Of a stretch of DNA of 64,000 bases, positions 24,101 to 38,877 are shown piece after piece (position 1 is the first letter of the stretch; each line of letters starts with the position of its first letter). A program made the translations under genes and the position numbers. Where the stretch lies: the NCBI GenBank assembly GCA_947846985.1, contig CANTUZ010000007.1:36088355-36152354 (forward strand), read 5' to 3'. The stretch comes from Fratercula arctica (taxonomy: Eukaryota > Chordata > Aves > Charadriiformes > Alcidae). The notes beneath the pieces are model-generated. The model was given only the letters and a program-made list of their open reading frames with translations. It was not told the DNA's origin and ran no database searches.

Positions 24101-27100
24101 TAGTCCCAAATGTTAGAAGTTATAACTTCTGCCCCTCTCAAATTAAGAGATCAAACCAGGTTTTTAATTTGATTAACGACCTTTTAGGTTCATTTTCATG
24201 ATTTCGCCTCCACCGATGTAAAGTAGGTAATGCGAAAACAGATTTTTTATCTAGTGCCACCACTCTAGCTTCTACCGGCTTTAGAAAGAGCCCCAGCAGG
24301 CTGAAGTCCCAGATACAACTGCAAAGACTGGCCAGGCTGCTCTTCTGGCAACCTGATTGCAGTTACTGGCCATCGTGCTTATGTGCCGGTGCTGCAAACA
24401 GGATCCTTCCCTGAATGAACTCGGATTGTGCAGAAGAGTCTGAGCAGCTTCTTGGAAAAAGTGCTGTTAATTTATGAAAAGAACATCCTGGTCGCCAGCC
24501 TTGCCAGGAAAGGGCCATTTTCCTGGAATGAGCGATGGGATGTACTGATGCTAGTGGCTCCGTAGCCCAGCGTTTGGGCTGGTCGTCACAAGTCGCTGCA
24601 GGCGATACAGAGAAGAGCCGGTGACCACTACAGGTGAGATTTAGGAGCAAAAGTCACTTTGGGACTTGAAAAATCTCACCCAATAATCTGTAGACTTTCG
24701 TCGGCTGTGTGTAACCGGTGTGTGAGTGGCATAAAGTCTCGGCAACACTGTAGTTATGTTTATTACTTGCAATCAATAAAGATTTAAGTGGTGATTGGAA
24801 CAGCTTTGGATAATTCACATCCCATTCCATGCTCTAATGGATGTAATATAAATGTTATACCCAAAAATGATCATTGCCAAGGAGAGCAAATGAACACGGC
24901 AGACAGCACGCTGTTCCCTCAAACGAGATGAACCATTGCTCAGAATTAATTTAGAATTTTTAGATGCGATCTTTCAGAAAAGGGAGTTGCAAAGAAAAGG
25001 TGTAAGAAGTAAAGGCTCTTTGAAGCACTAATTAAAGGGCTTCCCTGGAGTTGCGCAGGATGGGGTGGGCAGTGCATGGGTGGCACTGAACCTCCCAGGC
25101 AGTGGGGCTGCCCGAGGGCTGACTTGGCTCCTCTCACCACCTGGGTTCCTCCACCCATCAGCAGCCAGTTTCTGGTGTTTCGTGGAGTATTTGGTGTACA
25201 GGGTACAGTGTGGCGTTTTCTCAGCACTGTTGCTTGTAGCATCTTGAGAATCCAAATGTAGCTTTTTTGGGGGTAGAGGGTGAAGAAATCACCCATGAGC
25301 TTGAAGGAAGACCAGAGTAATATCAGCAGTGAGAGCTCCTCTCCGGTCTTGAAAAATTCCTTTCTCTACTCGTGCCCAGGGCTGAGGCTCGCGATAGCAG
25401 AGAATAAGCTGCAGAGGAGCTGATCAGCGCCTCAGCCCGGGCAGGGACGCCTGGTCGGCTCCGGAGGATGTCAGCCGCTGGGAAGAGCTCCAACCACCGC
25501 AGCTCCATGGCTCTTATGAGCGGTCCCCATGCAGGAGGGCTCGGTGGCTTCTGCAGTGCTACACAGGCAGGATGTCTGCATCCCCAGCGGCACTGGGGAG
25601 GGATGTGTGCCCTCTCACCCAGGGCACTCCACCGAGAGAGTTCACTCAGTGATGGAGCTAAGAAATTTAAGGCCTGTGGCAATGGGGATCCTCCTCACGA
25701 GGCAGGTGGATGCTGGCTCCAAATATATGGTGAACATGGCCAACAGGAACCCCATCCGTTGCAAACAGGTCTGGCTGGAAGGCCGAAGAGATGAGTTCCC
25801 GATGTGCTTACTACTGCATCTGCCACAATGTGAAATCCTGCGTGGGCACTAACATGCCCTTTTTCATTTTTTCCCCATCAGTACAACATCAGGTGCCAAA
25901 TAAGTGTGGCTGGAGAAGCGCTGTGGAAACGCAGATGCGCATCACTAGGGATGTGGTATTTACAGCAAAGCTGTTTGTGTTTTAACGTACACTGGCGCTG
26001 GCCGTTTGGGTACATCAGGGGAGGCACAATCACAGCGCCAAAGGCACCCTGGGTTCCCGTTGTGTCACACCGCGGGCGCGCAGAACAGCTGTAAATCTGG
26101 TCTAATATCTGGCCAGGCCAGGGTTATTGCTGATTTGTTGGGATCAGAGCAACAAAAAGCTGCAGGAGGTTTCTGGCCAACCCATCCATCTGAAGATTGC
26201 AAGATTAATGAAGCGTGACGTCCTGCCCCCGAGCCGCTCCGCGACCCTCCCTGAGCCATGCAGTCAGACCCACAGCTGCATCCCCTGCAACGGGCTCTTA
26301 CCCTCCTGACCGAACCCCGGTGACGTGAAGGAGGCGAAAGTCCACAGTGGTACCAGGTCTTGGTTAGTACATTATAAAGTGTTTTTTGACCAGTTTTAAT
26401 CCCTGTTGTTTTTACGTAATCCCTTTAATTTAGGAATCTGATATACTTAGAGCGGTCTCACTTCTGCAGTGGGAATTTTGCTTTTGTTTCTTATGACTGT
26501 TTCTCTCTTGTTTCTTATGACCAAAGCTGCCCTTGCTGGCTGGAGCGTCCCCGGGATTGCTGACCCCAGCACAACCCAACCAACAGCGCCCTAACATCAA
26601 AGCGTTTAGACATCAAATGTCCGGGTTTCTAAAATCCACCTCATAGTGTCAGAGGAAAGGCAAGTAGACTAAGGCGCAAAGAAACAAGCATGTTCTTAAT
26701 TCAAAACGCTTCCTAAAGTCCTCTAGGGTAAAACTACTGAAAACACTGAATTAATTGTTCCTGTTGCTATCACTGGCAAATCTCCACTGACTTCAGGGGA
26801 AGCAGAGTGTGAAGCTTGCTGCAGACGTGGGAAATGTCACCTTTACCATGCTCTGAGAGGTAAATATCTGAAGGGGACAGGGAGAACAACCCCAAACGAC
26901 TGCACCACTGCTTTGCACCGAGATTTCAGCCCCACACGTCCAGCACGGCAGAGAAACCCCTGGAAGCCACACATCCCCGAGCCGGCCCGTGCAGCTGCAC
27001 AGGGCACTGACAAATGCAGAAATCAAACCCAGGCACTCTGCTTAATTTGACAGGATACCATGAAAATCTCAGTAACAACCATCTTGGTATCATTAAAATA

Positions 27101-30100
27101 TAAAGATAGAAACAATCCAGGATGAGATACCAAATCCAACGTTATTCTCTACAGGGCATTGCTTGAGGTCAAAGACCCATCTAAATCAAATAAGGCACTT
27201 TATTCCCCCAAGTTCTATAAATCCCAGCCTGATCTGTAACTCTTGAATGGACTTTTTGTCAGATCTTGTTACTGAAATAGCTTCTGACTAGATACAAAAC
27301 CTGCGGGTGAATGCACTGTCCAAGGGCTCTGCTCTTTCCGAGATCAGATCTATCTGCCTGTCAGAATTTACCGATTTAACAATGTCTTCGTGCCATAAGT
27401 TATGTTTTGCTATGCACTCATGCCTGGGGGATGGGGAAGATTTCAGATGGAATTGGGCTCATTATTAAAACCCGCTATGTTTGTTTCAAGACTAGAGTTA
27501 CCTGGTGCTTCAAAGCAGGAGTGAACAGAGCCCTGAAAATATGGCATAAAAACATACAGTCACTCACTATTCCTATTTGTTACCTTCTATCTCAAGAAGT
27601 GTTCTGTATTTTACATTGAACATTTCATATTCATGGCAAAAGCACCAGGCATTGCTTCTTTAAGGAATGGACACTTGGTTGCTCTTTGGTACCGTTTCAG
27701 ACCTGAACCATTTTTCCCCTGCCCTGTGTTACCAGCAGTTGCACATCTACAAGATTTAACATTGGAAGGACTGAAATGCTTTACGGGTGGACAGAGGAAG
27801 GGATAAAAGCGAAAGCCATCTAGTTTGAAAAGACAAAGAGCTTTGAAAATTAGAAGATTAAAACTTGGCGCCTCAAGTCCCATATATCCTCCTGCCACCT
27901 GAGAAATACACTGCATGTTGGTGGCTGGGATAGCGCTCGGAGGCATCCAGTACAGCAATAAATCCCCCGGCAGGAGGAGGTTGTTTTTCCTCAATGGCAG
28001 AGCCAGAAGCGGTTCCTGTTGTTCCAGGGAGGCCCTGTGTGCCGGTGAGCAGCATCCCGGGACTGCAACTCCCCGGTTGCCAGCGCTGGCTGTGGGCTCC
28101 TCCTCGGCCATCACAGCTGGGCTGCGACCCTCCTTCAGGAGGCCACTGCACATTTTGCCTCTTTTGTGCCTTTTTGGTACTGAATGGTGCCATGGGATGA
28201 CAAAAATCTTACCTATGAAACAGCACACAAAGTAGCTTTTAGGATTTGTTCAGGCTGTGATATTGCCAGTGACAGGCAGCAGCTGTGGGGGATGGAGCCA
28301 GGCAGTGGCTCCTCCTGCCGTACGGACACCCTGCGCCAGCCTGTGCGGGTGGCTTCTGTTCAGAGGGCATCAGTGACCCCCGCGCAGCCACACCGGCTTT
28401 CAGTCCTGCTCTGATGGCAAATGCCGGTAAACGAGAGGCTTTGCAGCAGGCACTGAACACAGGTTTTGCAATGGCCATTTGAACACTATGCAAATCATCT
28501 ATCGGGGATGGAGTTTTTTTTGGTTATTGCTGAGTATTTAGTAGCTGCAATAGTTCTCCATAATGGAACTTTGTTCTAGTCTTCATTACTGTGTTTTTCC
28601 GTAAATAGGTGTTCTTTTGGTCAGTTCAGGGTTTCTTGCCTTTTTTCGTTATAGTAGGTTGGAGCAACCACTGTATCCTTGTGGAATCTGTGGGGTTTTT
28701 CCTTGCAGTAACTAGGTATGCATTTTAAATTCAGGTGTTTTAACTGATGCTGTATTTGCTGCAACGTGGAAGACGCACGTTGCCATCACAACACCTACAC
28801 AGGCTCCGCACACACCTGCACGGAGCCAGATGTGTTACCAGCTGAGACTGCAAGTTCCTCCACGCTTTGCCGAGACTCTGCAGCCTGTGCCTGGCAGCAG
28901 CGACCGTCTCTAGGAAAGTATATTTATATGTTTCATAAAGTAGCTCAAACAAATTAAACTCTGTACTAACAGGATCATAATTTAATAGAAGTGCCGAGTG
29001 CTAATGCAATAACGTTTGCCTATTGGATTAGGAAATGCAAGCCATAACAAGTCATTGTAGTTCATTTACAGCAGAGCCCGAGACTGGAGGTACAGATGTG
29101 GCGAGGGAGTGGGAAGAAGGGCTACTCGAACAGGGAGGCAGAATAAGGGAGGGCAGATGCTTATTGTCACGCTCAAACCTACAACACCTGAAACAGCAAC
29201 ATGGACCTTTCCTGTCATTGCCTGGATCCTTTCTAACCTGGGTGGATACGAGCAAGAGACTCAACTTACCTTGTGTGTGGGCCATCCCCTCACCTTCTCT
29301 TTCTCTTGCCTCTAGACACAGCCATTTTTCCCCCTGTCTTCTATGATTTATTTTCCTCTTGGGACGGCTTCTTCTGCGACTCCTGCTCTCGGGCTCCTCG
29401 GCAGGTTGCAGGTAGGCGCTGCTTACTCCAAAGGCTACACAAGACATTCAAAGAACAGCTACGTCGCTCGTACAAAGCTAGAGGTGTCCGACCCATGATT
29501 ACAGTGCCGGCGAGCGCAGAGAAATCCACCAGAGCGGCACAAGCGCCTGCGTCCATGTGAGCTCAATGCTGAAACGTTAGAATTACTTTGAAGAAGAAGA
29601 AGAAAGGCATTTACTTTTCCCTTTGTATGTTAAGTGACAGCAGTTACCATTAAAGAGAGAACAGCCAAGCCCAGACCCCCAGGGAGATGTTCAAAGGAAG
29701 GGCCCTGCTCTTGCTGCTGGGAGCCCCGCTTGGAGCTGCTGGTTTTCCTTTTTCCTTCTCCAGTCCCAGGGAGCTCTGCCTCAGCTTTTCCCTTACTGAT
29801 GCTTACAGTGCAGGATAAATGACTCATGCAAGCAATTTATGGAAATTAACTGTTAAGCACCACAGGTATCATCAAAATGAGTCACAAGTCTTTCTCCAAG
29901 GTTTCTGGCAGGACGTAGTGTCACTGCACGGGGCCGGGCTCTGCCGCGGGCACCACTGCATGAGCATGTTTCCTTGCACACTGGGGTCCAGCCCCGCCAG
30001 GGCAGCACAGCCAGAACCCACAATGTTGCACAGGCAAAACAAAACACTTCCCAATTCTTAGATGCCAGCCCTGACTCCACCAGTTCCTTCCCAGCCTGGG

Positions 30101-30239
30101 CAACCTGCTCACCCTAAATTCTCCTTCTGGGTCTCCTAATGACATTCCCAGGAAAATACCCTCAAACAATCTGCACAACAGCACGGACGCTTCTGCAAAC
30201 CAGAGCAGGCTCTCTGCCCTTCTTGGCAGTGATCTAAGC

Positions 30240-31500
30240 ACAATGCTCCAATGAACTCCTAAAGCATTAAGACTTCATTATTGGCACAAAACATACACAG
30301 TATTATTTCCTAATATGCTATAAAGTAATAGCTGTCAATTAAACAAATATTCTGATGTCTTCCTTTTAAAGTATTATTTTTGTCACTAATTTGCACAAGA
30401 CAATAATTTCATATTACTTTCCTAGCTCTGAGCATGAATTAGCTCTGAGCTACTATCACTGGCTCTGACCAGCCATTTTATCTTTTTCCAGCTCATAACC
30501 CAGGCCTATAGAATAGGTGGCAAGTAAATTCATGCTGATGAACATAATTTCAAACAAATTGCTCAAATAAATTGCGCAGCTATCTTTTTAAGATAGCCAT
30601 TTCCCCAAATGTTTCTCTTTAAAGCACAACACACTTGGCAATGGTGCTCTTTAGATGTCAGGTATCATCTAAAATAATGCATAACAGATTTCTTCTAAAA
30701 ATATGCCACTTAAAACAAATTATGCTGCAAATGCTAACGGCTGTGCCGAAAACGTATCAAAGCAAAATAGCACAGAGAAATGGGGGAAAAAATCCCATCT
30801 GCTAATGGCCACACTCAGCTCGGAAGGGCCTGAGAATGTGATGCTTTACGGAGCATGGCTGTGAGGGCAGAACTCAACTAGCAGGCTGGAAAAGTAATCC
30901 TACGATTAAAAAGAAAGAACTGAAAAATGAAGTAGTGTTACATTGCATGTCATTTCACAGATGTACTCCAAAAGAGATATCGTCCTAAAAAATAATATAT
31001 TAAAGAAATTAAGTCAAATAATTAGCAAGGAATCTTGGCACGTGAAGTTGGCGAGATGCTGCATTCAAAGAATCTCCTTCTGTGTTGGTTGTCATTAAAT
31101 GTTACCGTGAAGGTATAAGAATACAAGAAATGTATCAACAGCAGAACTACAGAAATTTATCTTAGCAGAAAATTGTTCCTATGCAACTGAATAATTAGTT
31201 TCACTTAAGTCACTCAGCCTGCTGCCGCTGTCTGCATCCCCTTTTGTCTATTTCTTGTTAAATTCCTATTCAGCCATCACTCAGCTCTGAGATGATACGA
31301 TTGTATAATAAACAAAATAATTAGTTTCCAAACTTGTAATACACTGTAACATATTTCCTGGAATATGTTTTTTTTATAACTGCTATTTCGCATTCTCTCA
31401 CGATGGAGAACTCAGCTCACACATATAAGAGAATCTGAAGATGGTATAATTTTGCCATGAATCCAATAGATGAAACTAAACTCCCGCTCATTTAGGAGAG
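30240..31500. other. Long AT-rich unique tract, possible conserved element cluster
   Basis: Roughly 1.2 kb of AT-rich, non-repetitive sequence with many ATTA/TAAT and ATTTGCA-like cores and no open frame of note. The composition differs from the GC-richer DNA on both sides. Long clean tracts like this in introns of neuronal genes often contain conserved non-coding elements; conservation itself was not tested. Confidence 0.25.
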
Positions 31501-34500
31501 CTAAGTGAACAAATCTTGATCACACACCAGAATGTCTGCACCAGCCAAGTCAGCCCACACGTACTGACGTGCATCACAGACAAATTACGTATGGCTGGAG
31601 CATGTTCCCCTTCAGACTTCTTAAATAAGGACCACTACCGAGATGGGGTAACTCCCTTCGCCAGGGCAGCACCGACAGCCAAGACGGTGCCGGGCAGACT
31701 GGCACCCTCCGCTCCACACCAGCGCTGGCACATACTGGTAGCACTGCAAATGAGACATATGTCAGCTGAGGCCTCTAGAACAATCTCATTAGAAGAGCAC
31801 AATCTCTTTAGTCTTAAATTGCAAGCGGACCCCAGGAGCATGGGATGCTCACAGGACTAACCTTACAGCCTGTGCAACCGAGTCGATTAAAAAAACCTGC
31901 AGAAAGTCAATTGAATACCTTTTCTTTTTCCTGCTGTACGACTCAAAATTCTTGTGAAATTTGAAGTCAGTGATTAATTTTCCAATGGTGACGAAGATAC
32001 GGTAACAAGAGGTGAACTCACAACTGAGAATCATTCATCTCCAAGCACAGGCGAACGGCATGCTAAACCGCAGGGAGGATGAGCACGGGAGGGCATTTTC
32101 TGGGTGGCTGGGTCCTTTGTGGTACAACGATGGGCACTGGCACAAGCAAACAGGCTGCATACTTACCTCTGGCTTTCAGCGCAAGCTAGAATATCAGATT
32201 GCACAGAGGATTTAAGTTTAAGAAACTGGCACCATCAAGTCTGCAACGACTCACAGCTACACACGACTCATTGGCAGTAGGTAGGAAGTGGCCGATTACA
32301 CACTCGGGGTGGCGATTTCCCAAGCCTGGGTCTCTACTGATAAAGCTGAGAGGTGGTCTGTCAGCTTAGCCGGTAGAGAGAGCTGCCCCGAGTAAGTAAC
32401 GGTCCCCGTGCCGCCCTGTGTGATGGGGCGCAAGGTGTGCATCTCCACCTGAGGCACCTTCACCACCCCGTCCTCTCTGATTCCCCCCAGCTACCACCTC
32501 CTTTAAAGGAAAAGGGAAAAAAAGAACCATTTTGAAGTGACTCCTCTGAAATGCTCTGTAAGTGAAGCTGTGTTCATATAAACAATTAACGTGAGAGATG
32601 GGATGAGGGCAACTCAAGCTTCTGGTGGAAGGACAGAGAGGAGGAGAGGTCAGCCAGCGAGACTGCTGGGGCCATAATGCCTGGAGGGCAGCACCAGTGC
32701 TCGCCTTCCCCGAGAGGGCAGCGGGGCTCCCCCGGGGCTGGGGCACAGCCTGAACTCGGGGTTAGTGGCCGCCCATGGGGGTGTGTGCTGCTGGGATGGC
32801 ATCTGCCTGCCTGCCACAATGCCGCAGCGTCGCAGCCTGCAGCATTCAGTGCCTACAGAACCCCACCTCAAAAGAAAAGCCACTTCATAACAAAACAGCC
32901 CTTTGATTTACGACATCTCTAGAAACAATAACTAACGCCTTCATCACCTAGCTTAGTCTTCTGCGGGACATCTTCTCTGATCCATGTTCTCCTCCCTGGG
33001 GACTTCTGCCGGCTGAGCTGTGCCCCCGAAAGCTGACATCTGTAGCTCAAAAAACAAGCAGTCCTTTGTCACAGCGTGTTATGACAAACTGCGGAAGAAC
33101 AGCGCTTTATGATTTACAGACTAAAACAGCAGAACGTGTGTCCTCATGTTTGCTCCCCTGCCCTCTCCACTGGACACCTCCCACGGTATCCCAGCAGACC
33201 TGACTCCGCTTCATTACTGCTCACTGACCAGGGCCAAGGGCTTGCTGAAGGATGGTATCGCTCTTTGTAAAAGGTCCTTCAGCACAAGCGGAACCAGAAG
33301 GATGGCCCTGCCCTAATTATGACCATTTTAAAAATCCTTTTTAGTTTCCTCAGGGCTGTGAGCATTAGTTGGCCGAGTTTAATTCAATGAACTCGAAGCA
33401 GTGAAGTTCATTGATGCTGGTTTGTACAAAGAGGTTTTTTTCATGGAGGCAGCATTAGACAATGCGTTGCTGGATCCCAGGAGAATATTAAACATTTAAT
33501 ATACTGGCAAGTATAACAATATATAAAAATGTTGTGCCAAGGATGAGCAGCAGAGCTAAAAAGCATAAAAAAGCTCGCACTCATCTCCAGGCTGCCGCTG
33601 AGCGCTGTGGACCTCCAGCTACTGAACAAACCTGACCTGGAGAGCTTTTCCTTCCTTCATGATTCCACGGTGGCTTTTGCTAACATCAGAGCTGAGCAAT
33701 TTCCTACATAGTCAACTGTAAGCAACTCTTATTAATAGAATGCAGCAGTAATTTGCAGCAATTGTCCGAAACTGTGGTTTACTGAAAATACTGTTATTAT
33801 TGATTTTGGACCAAAGCTGAAGCATTTTTATAAGTGAGATTAGGAGTTATTGTTCCCTAAAGAACTGGTTTTCCTAGCTGTAGGAGAGTGTCACTATGAA
33901 AAGTAATCTCAGTACTTTTCAGTATAACAATGTATTTTAAAATTATTTTCTTGGTAATTCCTGTACCCAAGGTGACCAATAGCACCCAGCTTGCTCCAGC
34001 TTCTCCTCACCAGGTTAAAGACTGCAGAAATTGCCAGTTTTACAGGGTAAGGCTGGCAATATGAAAGCACACTAGTTAACTTTTGCAATATATGAGTTCA
34101 TTAAAGCAACTTCGAGAGTCCCGTGACCGTACGGGCTGCCTGAAAGACTGGGGGAAGCCTGAGCTCAGCAGAAGGCAGTGACAGCTTAGCTTTGCCACTG
34201 CTGTCACTGGAGCCAGGAATTTAAATCCACATCTGTTTCAAAATCACAGCAAACACAGACACTGTGCTCCTGCACAGGCGTGTGCAGAAGACTGGTCAGT
34301 GGCACAGAAAAAGTGTTATCTGAATATTCTAGGCAAAACTACCAAAATCTTTTTCCTTAAGATTAATTTCCAGCTTAGCGCATCAATACACTTCCCTGCT
34401 GCAAGCAGCATACCTCTTGTTTCAGCTTCGCCTGCACCAAGCTCTAGCTCCTTACACGTTACTGTTATTGCTATTATTTTACCATTAATGGGTGACTATC

Positions 34501-35192
34501 ATCTCCGCGTAACATTACGTCTTTGCTGATGGTTGCTTAACTCTCATCTCTTGACCCCAGGCTGCGATCAGATGAGCAGCCCCCCTTTCCTTCCCTGAGC
34601 TACAGACCCAGCCAAGCAGCTCTTCCCCAGAGACCAGGCTTCCTCCCAGGGGCTCCGCTGGCACCAGTTCAGGCCAGCAAAGCATGGCGTGCTGGTTCTG
34701 GTTGGCTTGACCCCTCCCCAAGAGATCAAAGGCGAAGGGAGCCCTCCCGCCTCCAGGTCTGCGCTGGCACAGCTGATCCTGGGGTAAAAAGCCTCTCCAA
34801 GCCCACTCTGCATCACAGCTAAACCACGAAGGACTGGAGTCTTGTCCCCAGGGGTCAGTACGGCGGCCAGATGTCATCACTGCTTTCTCGTACAGTTACA
34901 AGTACTGATGTGCTCTGCGTAGGTCCCACCAATACTGGACTTTCCATCTGTTAGTTAAATAAGGTTTCCAAGCTTGACCAAGCCTGCTGATGATATTAAA
35001 TAAGACCATTTCTTTGAAAGAGCTACTGGGCAAGCCAATGGCTTTTTTTTTTCCCCACCACAATTATTCAAATGGCTTTAATCTGCGTTCTTTTGTTTTG
35101 TTTTGTTTTGTTTTTTCCCTTGAGAAGTAAAATAACAGCCTTGCCGATTACTCTTTGCTAAGGTACCCGATTGTGGTGACATTGAGGCTGAC

Positions 35193-35307
35193 CTTGGAGT
35201 CACCTCCCCCGCTGCCGCACTCTCCTTTGTCGTACCACCATTTGTTTTTCAATTTGTCCAAGAGGCCTTGCTCATTCAGTTTTAATACTGCCAGGTTAAC
35301 AGCATTT
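35193..35307 (-). CDS. GRIA3: GRIA3 flop exon
   Basis: 115 bp encoding the flop version of the module: [18 protein letters not shown] at the start, [19 protein letters not shown] at the end. It completes the same split Arg codon (AG/A) as flip and ends on a codon boundary before donor gtcagc. Flop signatures are Asn-Ala at the start, Asn in KLNEQ in place of the flip Ser, and the Gly-rich SGGGDSK end typical of GluA3. Flop-containing receptors desensitise faster. It follows the S2 exon after only 560 bp and is the upstream member of the mutually exclusive pair. Confidence 0.98.
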
Positions 35308-36337
<1,030 letters not shown>

Positions 36338-38247
36338 CTACTAATTGCCATGTAATTGGCAGCCCGGCAGTCAGGATGAGAAACGGTGCATGCCTGTCCC
36401 AGCGCCCTGGTCCCTGCTCTGCGCTGGTCTTATCCACCTGCCTGTTGCTCTGCTGCTGAACCAGAGGGAGGATGTTAAACCCTCCCTCATCCATCATGGC
36501 CAACAGACGCAAAAGAAGCCTCTCCTCTCTGCACAAATCCTCAGCGTTGGTTTTTGTGCTAACTCGCAGCTAGGAAACACCAACATTTGCTTATTACAAG
36601 TTCCCAGCAAGGCAGGAGCCCTCTTTTCGCAGTGGCAATGGAAGGTCTACAATACAGGAGACCAGGACAGCTCTAGTGGCTTCTAATAGTGATGCTCATA
36701 CGCAGGATATAAACAGTAATGACGGAATCCTTTATGAACCAATAGTCAAACTTTCAAAATTCATTTTCACATTTTCCTAAAAGATAGCAAACACAAATAT
36801 TACCAATAAGCTTAAAAAAATTGCTGGTTAACTGCTTGTGACTGCTTGTGTGTCATGTATATATACATTTTTTTTTTTTCCTGTTTTGAGACTGAGCCAA
36901 TCCTAACAGCCTCTAGCTCAGCACGCAGGTTTTGTAAACCTGGAAATGTTGAGAAATGTGTTATTTCCCCACCAGTAACATTTAAACCACCCTCAGATCT
37001 TAAAGCCACCTCCAGACTCTGAAGCGTTCGTATCCTGGACTACCGGTTAAACTTTCCTGCTTGGTCGACAGAAGGCAGTAATGCCAACTGTATTTCTCTA
37101 AAGTCTAGAAATCCAAAGAATTTATATAAGGCTTTCGGTCCAAGCTGTGGGTATCTCAGATTTATGCCTCCTACTCCTTGCCAGTTTCCTGTCCGCAGCT
37201 TTCCCTGCAGAATGGGAATGAGGCAGGCAGTAGCTAAATCTAGTTCAGATTTAACAAACTTGTGGCAGAAGACTGTTAATGTCCATCAGCTTGATGATCA
37301 AGGCATGCTTCCTCCTCATTCAGGACAATTTAATGTGTTTTGAATACTGTAATGCTTAACAGCCAGCCCCCAAACCTTTCACAGGGAGCGAGCTCTGCCT
37401 TCCCCGGTCTTCAGATTAACATGCTCAGATAGTGGCGCTAGGACAGATTGAGAGGAGCACAGAGGGCAAGATTTTGTTTTAATTATCCTTCCTGATGAGT
37501 TGAAAAACAACTGAAAATGCAAACCAATTAAAATCAGCCCAATCAACAACAGAAAATCATAGAGACAACAATACAGTGCAGCTTCGCTAGGAGCTGGCTG
37601 GGTGTGGGGTGTGAAAAACAAGCAATAGGGATTTCAACGGAGAGCATTTCTTGGCTGAAGATGGGCTGTATGGCTTCGTTTGTCCAGCATCAGGAGTGAA
37701 GAAGCGGCAGGCAGGAGGAAGGGGGATATAAATGGGGTCTGAAATAGTCCTTACACAGGTAAAAGAAGGAGTCAGGGGATTTGCCTGGCTTCTCCCTGCA
37801 ACAGTGAGCACCGAATACCCTGAGATGAGGAGAGTGGCTCTGCCTGGCTGCCTCTGCCAGCCTCCGACGGCTTTGCACAGGCCAGCTCCATCCCCAGACG
37901 GCAGTGGGACCATGGGTCCTGCCCCAGGAGGGACGTCTCACTGGGGGTCTCGGTCAGGCACCCGTGGGTCAGCAGCTCCAACACGCTGCTAGCCGCTCTG
38001 TCACCCGCTGCCTGGTCTCCTGCTTTTCCAATGACCCCCTTGATGCTCCTGGGCATTTCACACCTCCTTCCCTGCTGGCAGCTGCTCAGGGCACAGCTCT
38101 GCTCCCAGTCACCCACCGGAGGGGCTGTGGGGACCCCAGAAGTGCCGGGAGGTGGTGGCTGTCACCGGCTCAGTAGCTGCCACCATCCTCATGCCCTTCA
38201 GGCAGCAGAGCCTGTGTGGCAGCTGTGTGCACCTGCACAAGCAGCAG

Positions 38248-38877
38248 GTAGAGCAGGCAGAGCATGCAGCACAGACAGCACAGGCAGAGTGGGCAGCACA
38301 GGCAGTGCAGGCAGCACAGGCAGAGTGGGCAGAGCAGGCAGCACAGGCAGAGCAGGCAGCACAGGCAGAGTGGGCAGAGCAGGCAGCACAGGCAGAGCAG
38401 GCAGCACAGGCAGAGTGGGCAGAGCAGGCAGCACAGGCAGAGCAGGCAGCACAGGCAGAGTGGGCAGAGCAGGCAGCACAGGCAGAGTGGGCAGCACAGG
38501 CAGAGTGGGCAGAGCAGGCAGCACAGGCAGAGTGGGCAGAGCAGGCAGCACAGGCAGAGCGGGCAGCACAGGCAGAGTGGGCAGCACACACAGCACAGGC
38601 AGAGCAGGCAGCACAGGCAGAGTGGGCAGAGCAGGCAGCACAGGCAGAGCAGGCAGCACAGGCAGAGTGGGCAGCACAGGCAGCACAGGCAGAGTGGGCA
38701 GAGTGGGCAGAGCAGGCAGCGCAGGCAGCACAGGCAGAGTGGGCAGAGCAGGCAGCGCAGGCAGAGTGGGCAGAGCAGGCAGCACAGGCAGCACAGGCAG
38801 TGCGGGCAGCACAGGCAGCACAGGCAGAGCAGGCAGCACAGGCAGAGCAGGCAGCACAGGCAGCACAGGCAGAGCAT
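38248..38877. repeat. 9-bp minisatellite, 70 units, with 45-bp higher-order repeat
   Basis: The array is 630 bp, exactly 70 units of 9 bp, with the register kept from end to end. The main unit types are GCAGCACAG (A), GCAGAGTGG (B) and GCAGAGCAG (C), with rare variants such as GCAGTGCAG, GCAGCGCAG and GCAGAGCAT at both ends. Three exact tandem copies of the five-unit block A-C-A-B-C occur at 38338-38382, 38383-38427 and 38428-38472. Because the period is a multiple of three and no unit contains a stop in any frame, all six frames stay open and give spurious proteins of about 300 residues. It is intronic in GRIA3. Confidence 0.97.
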
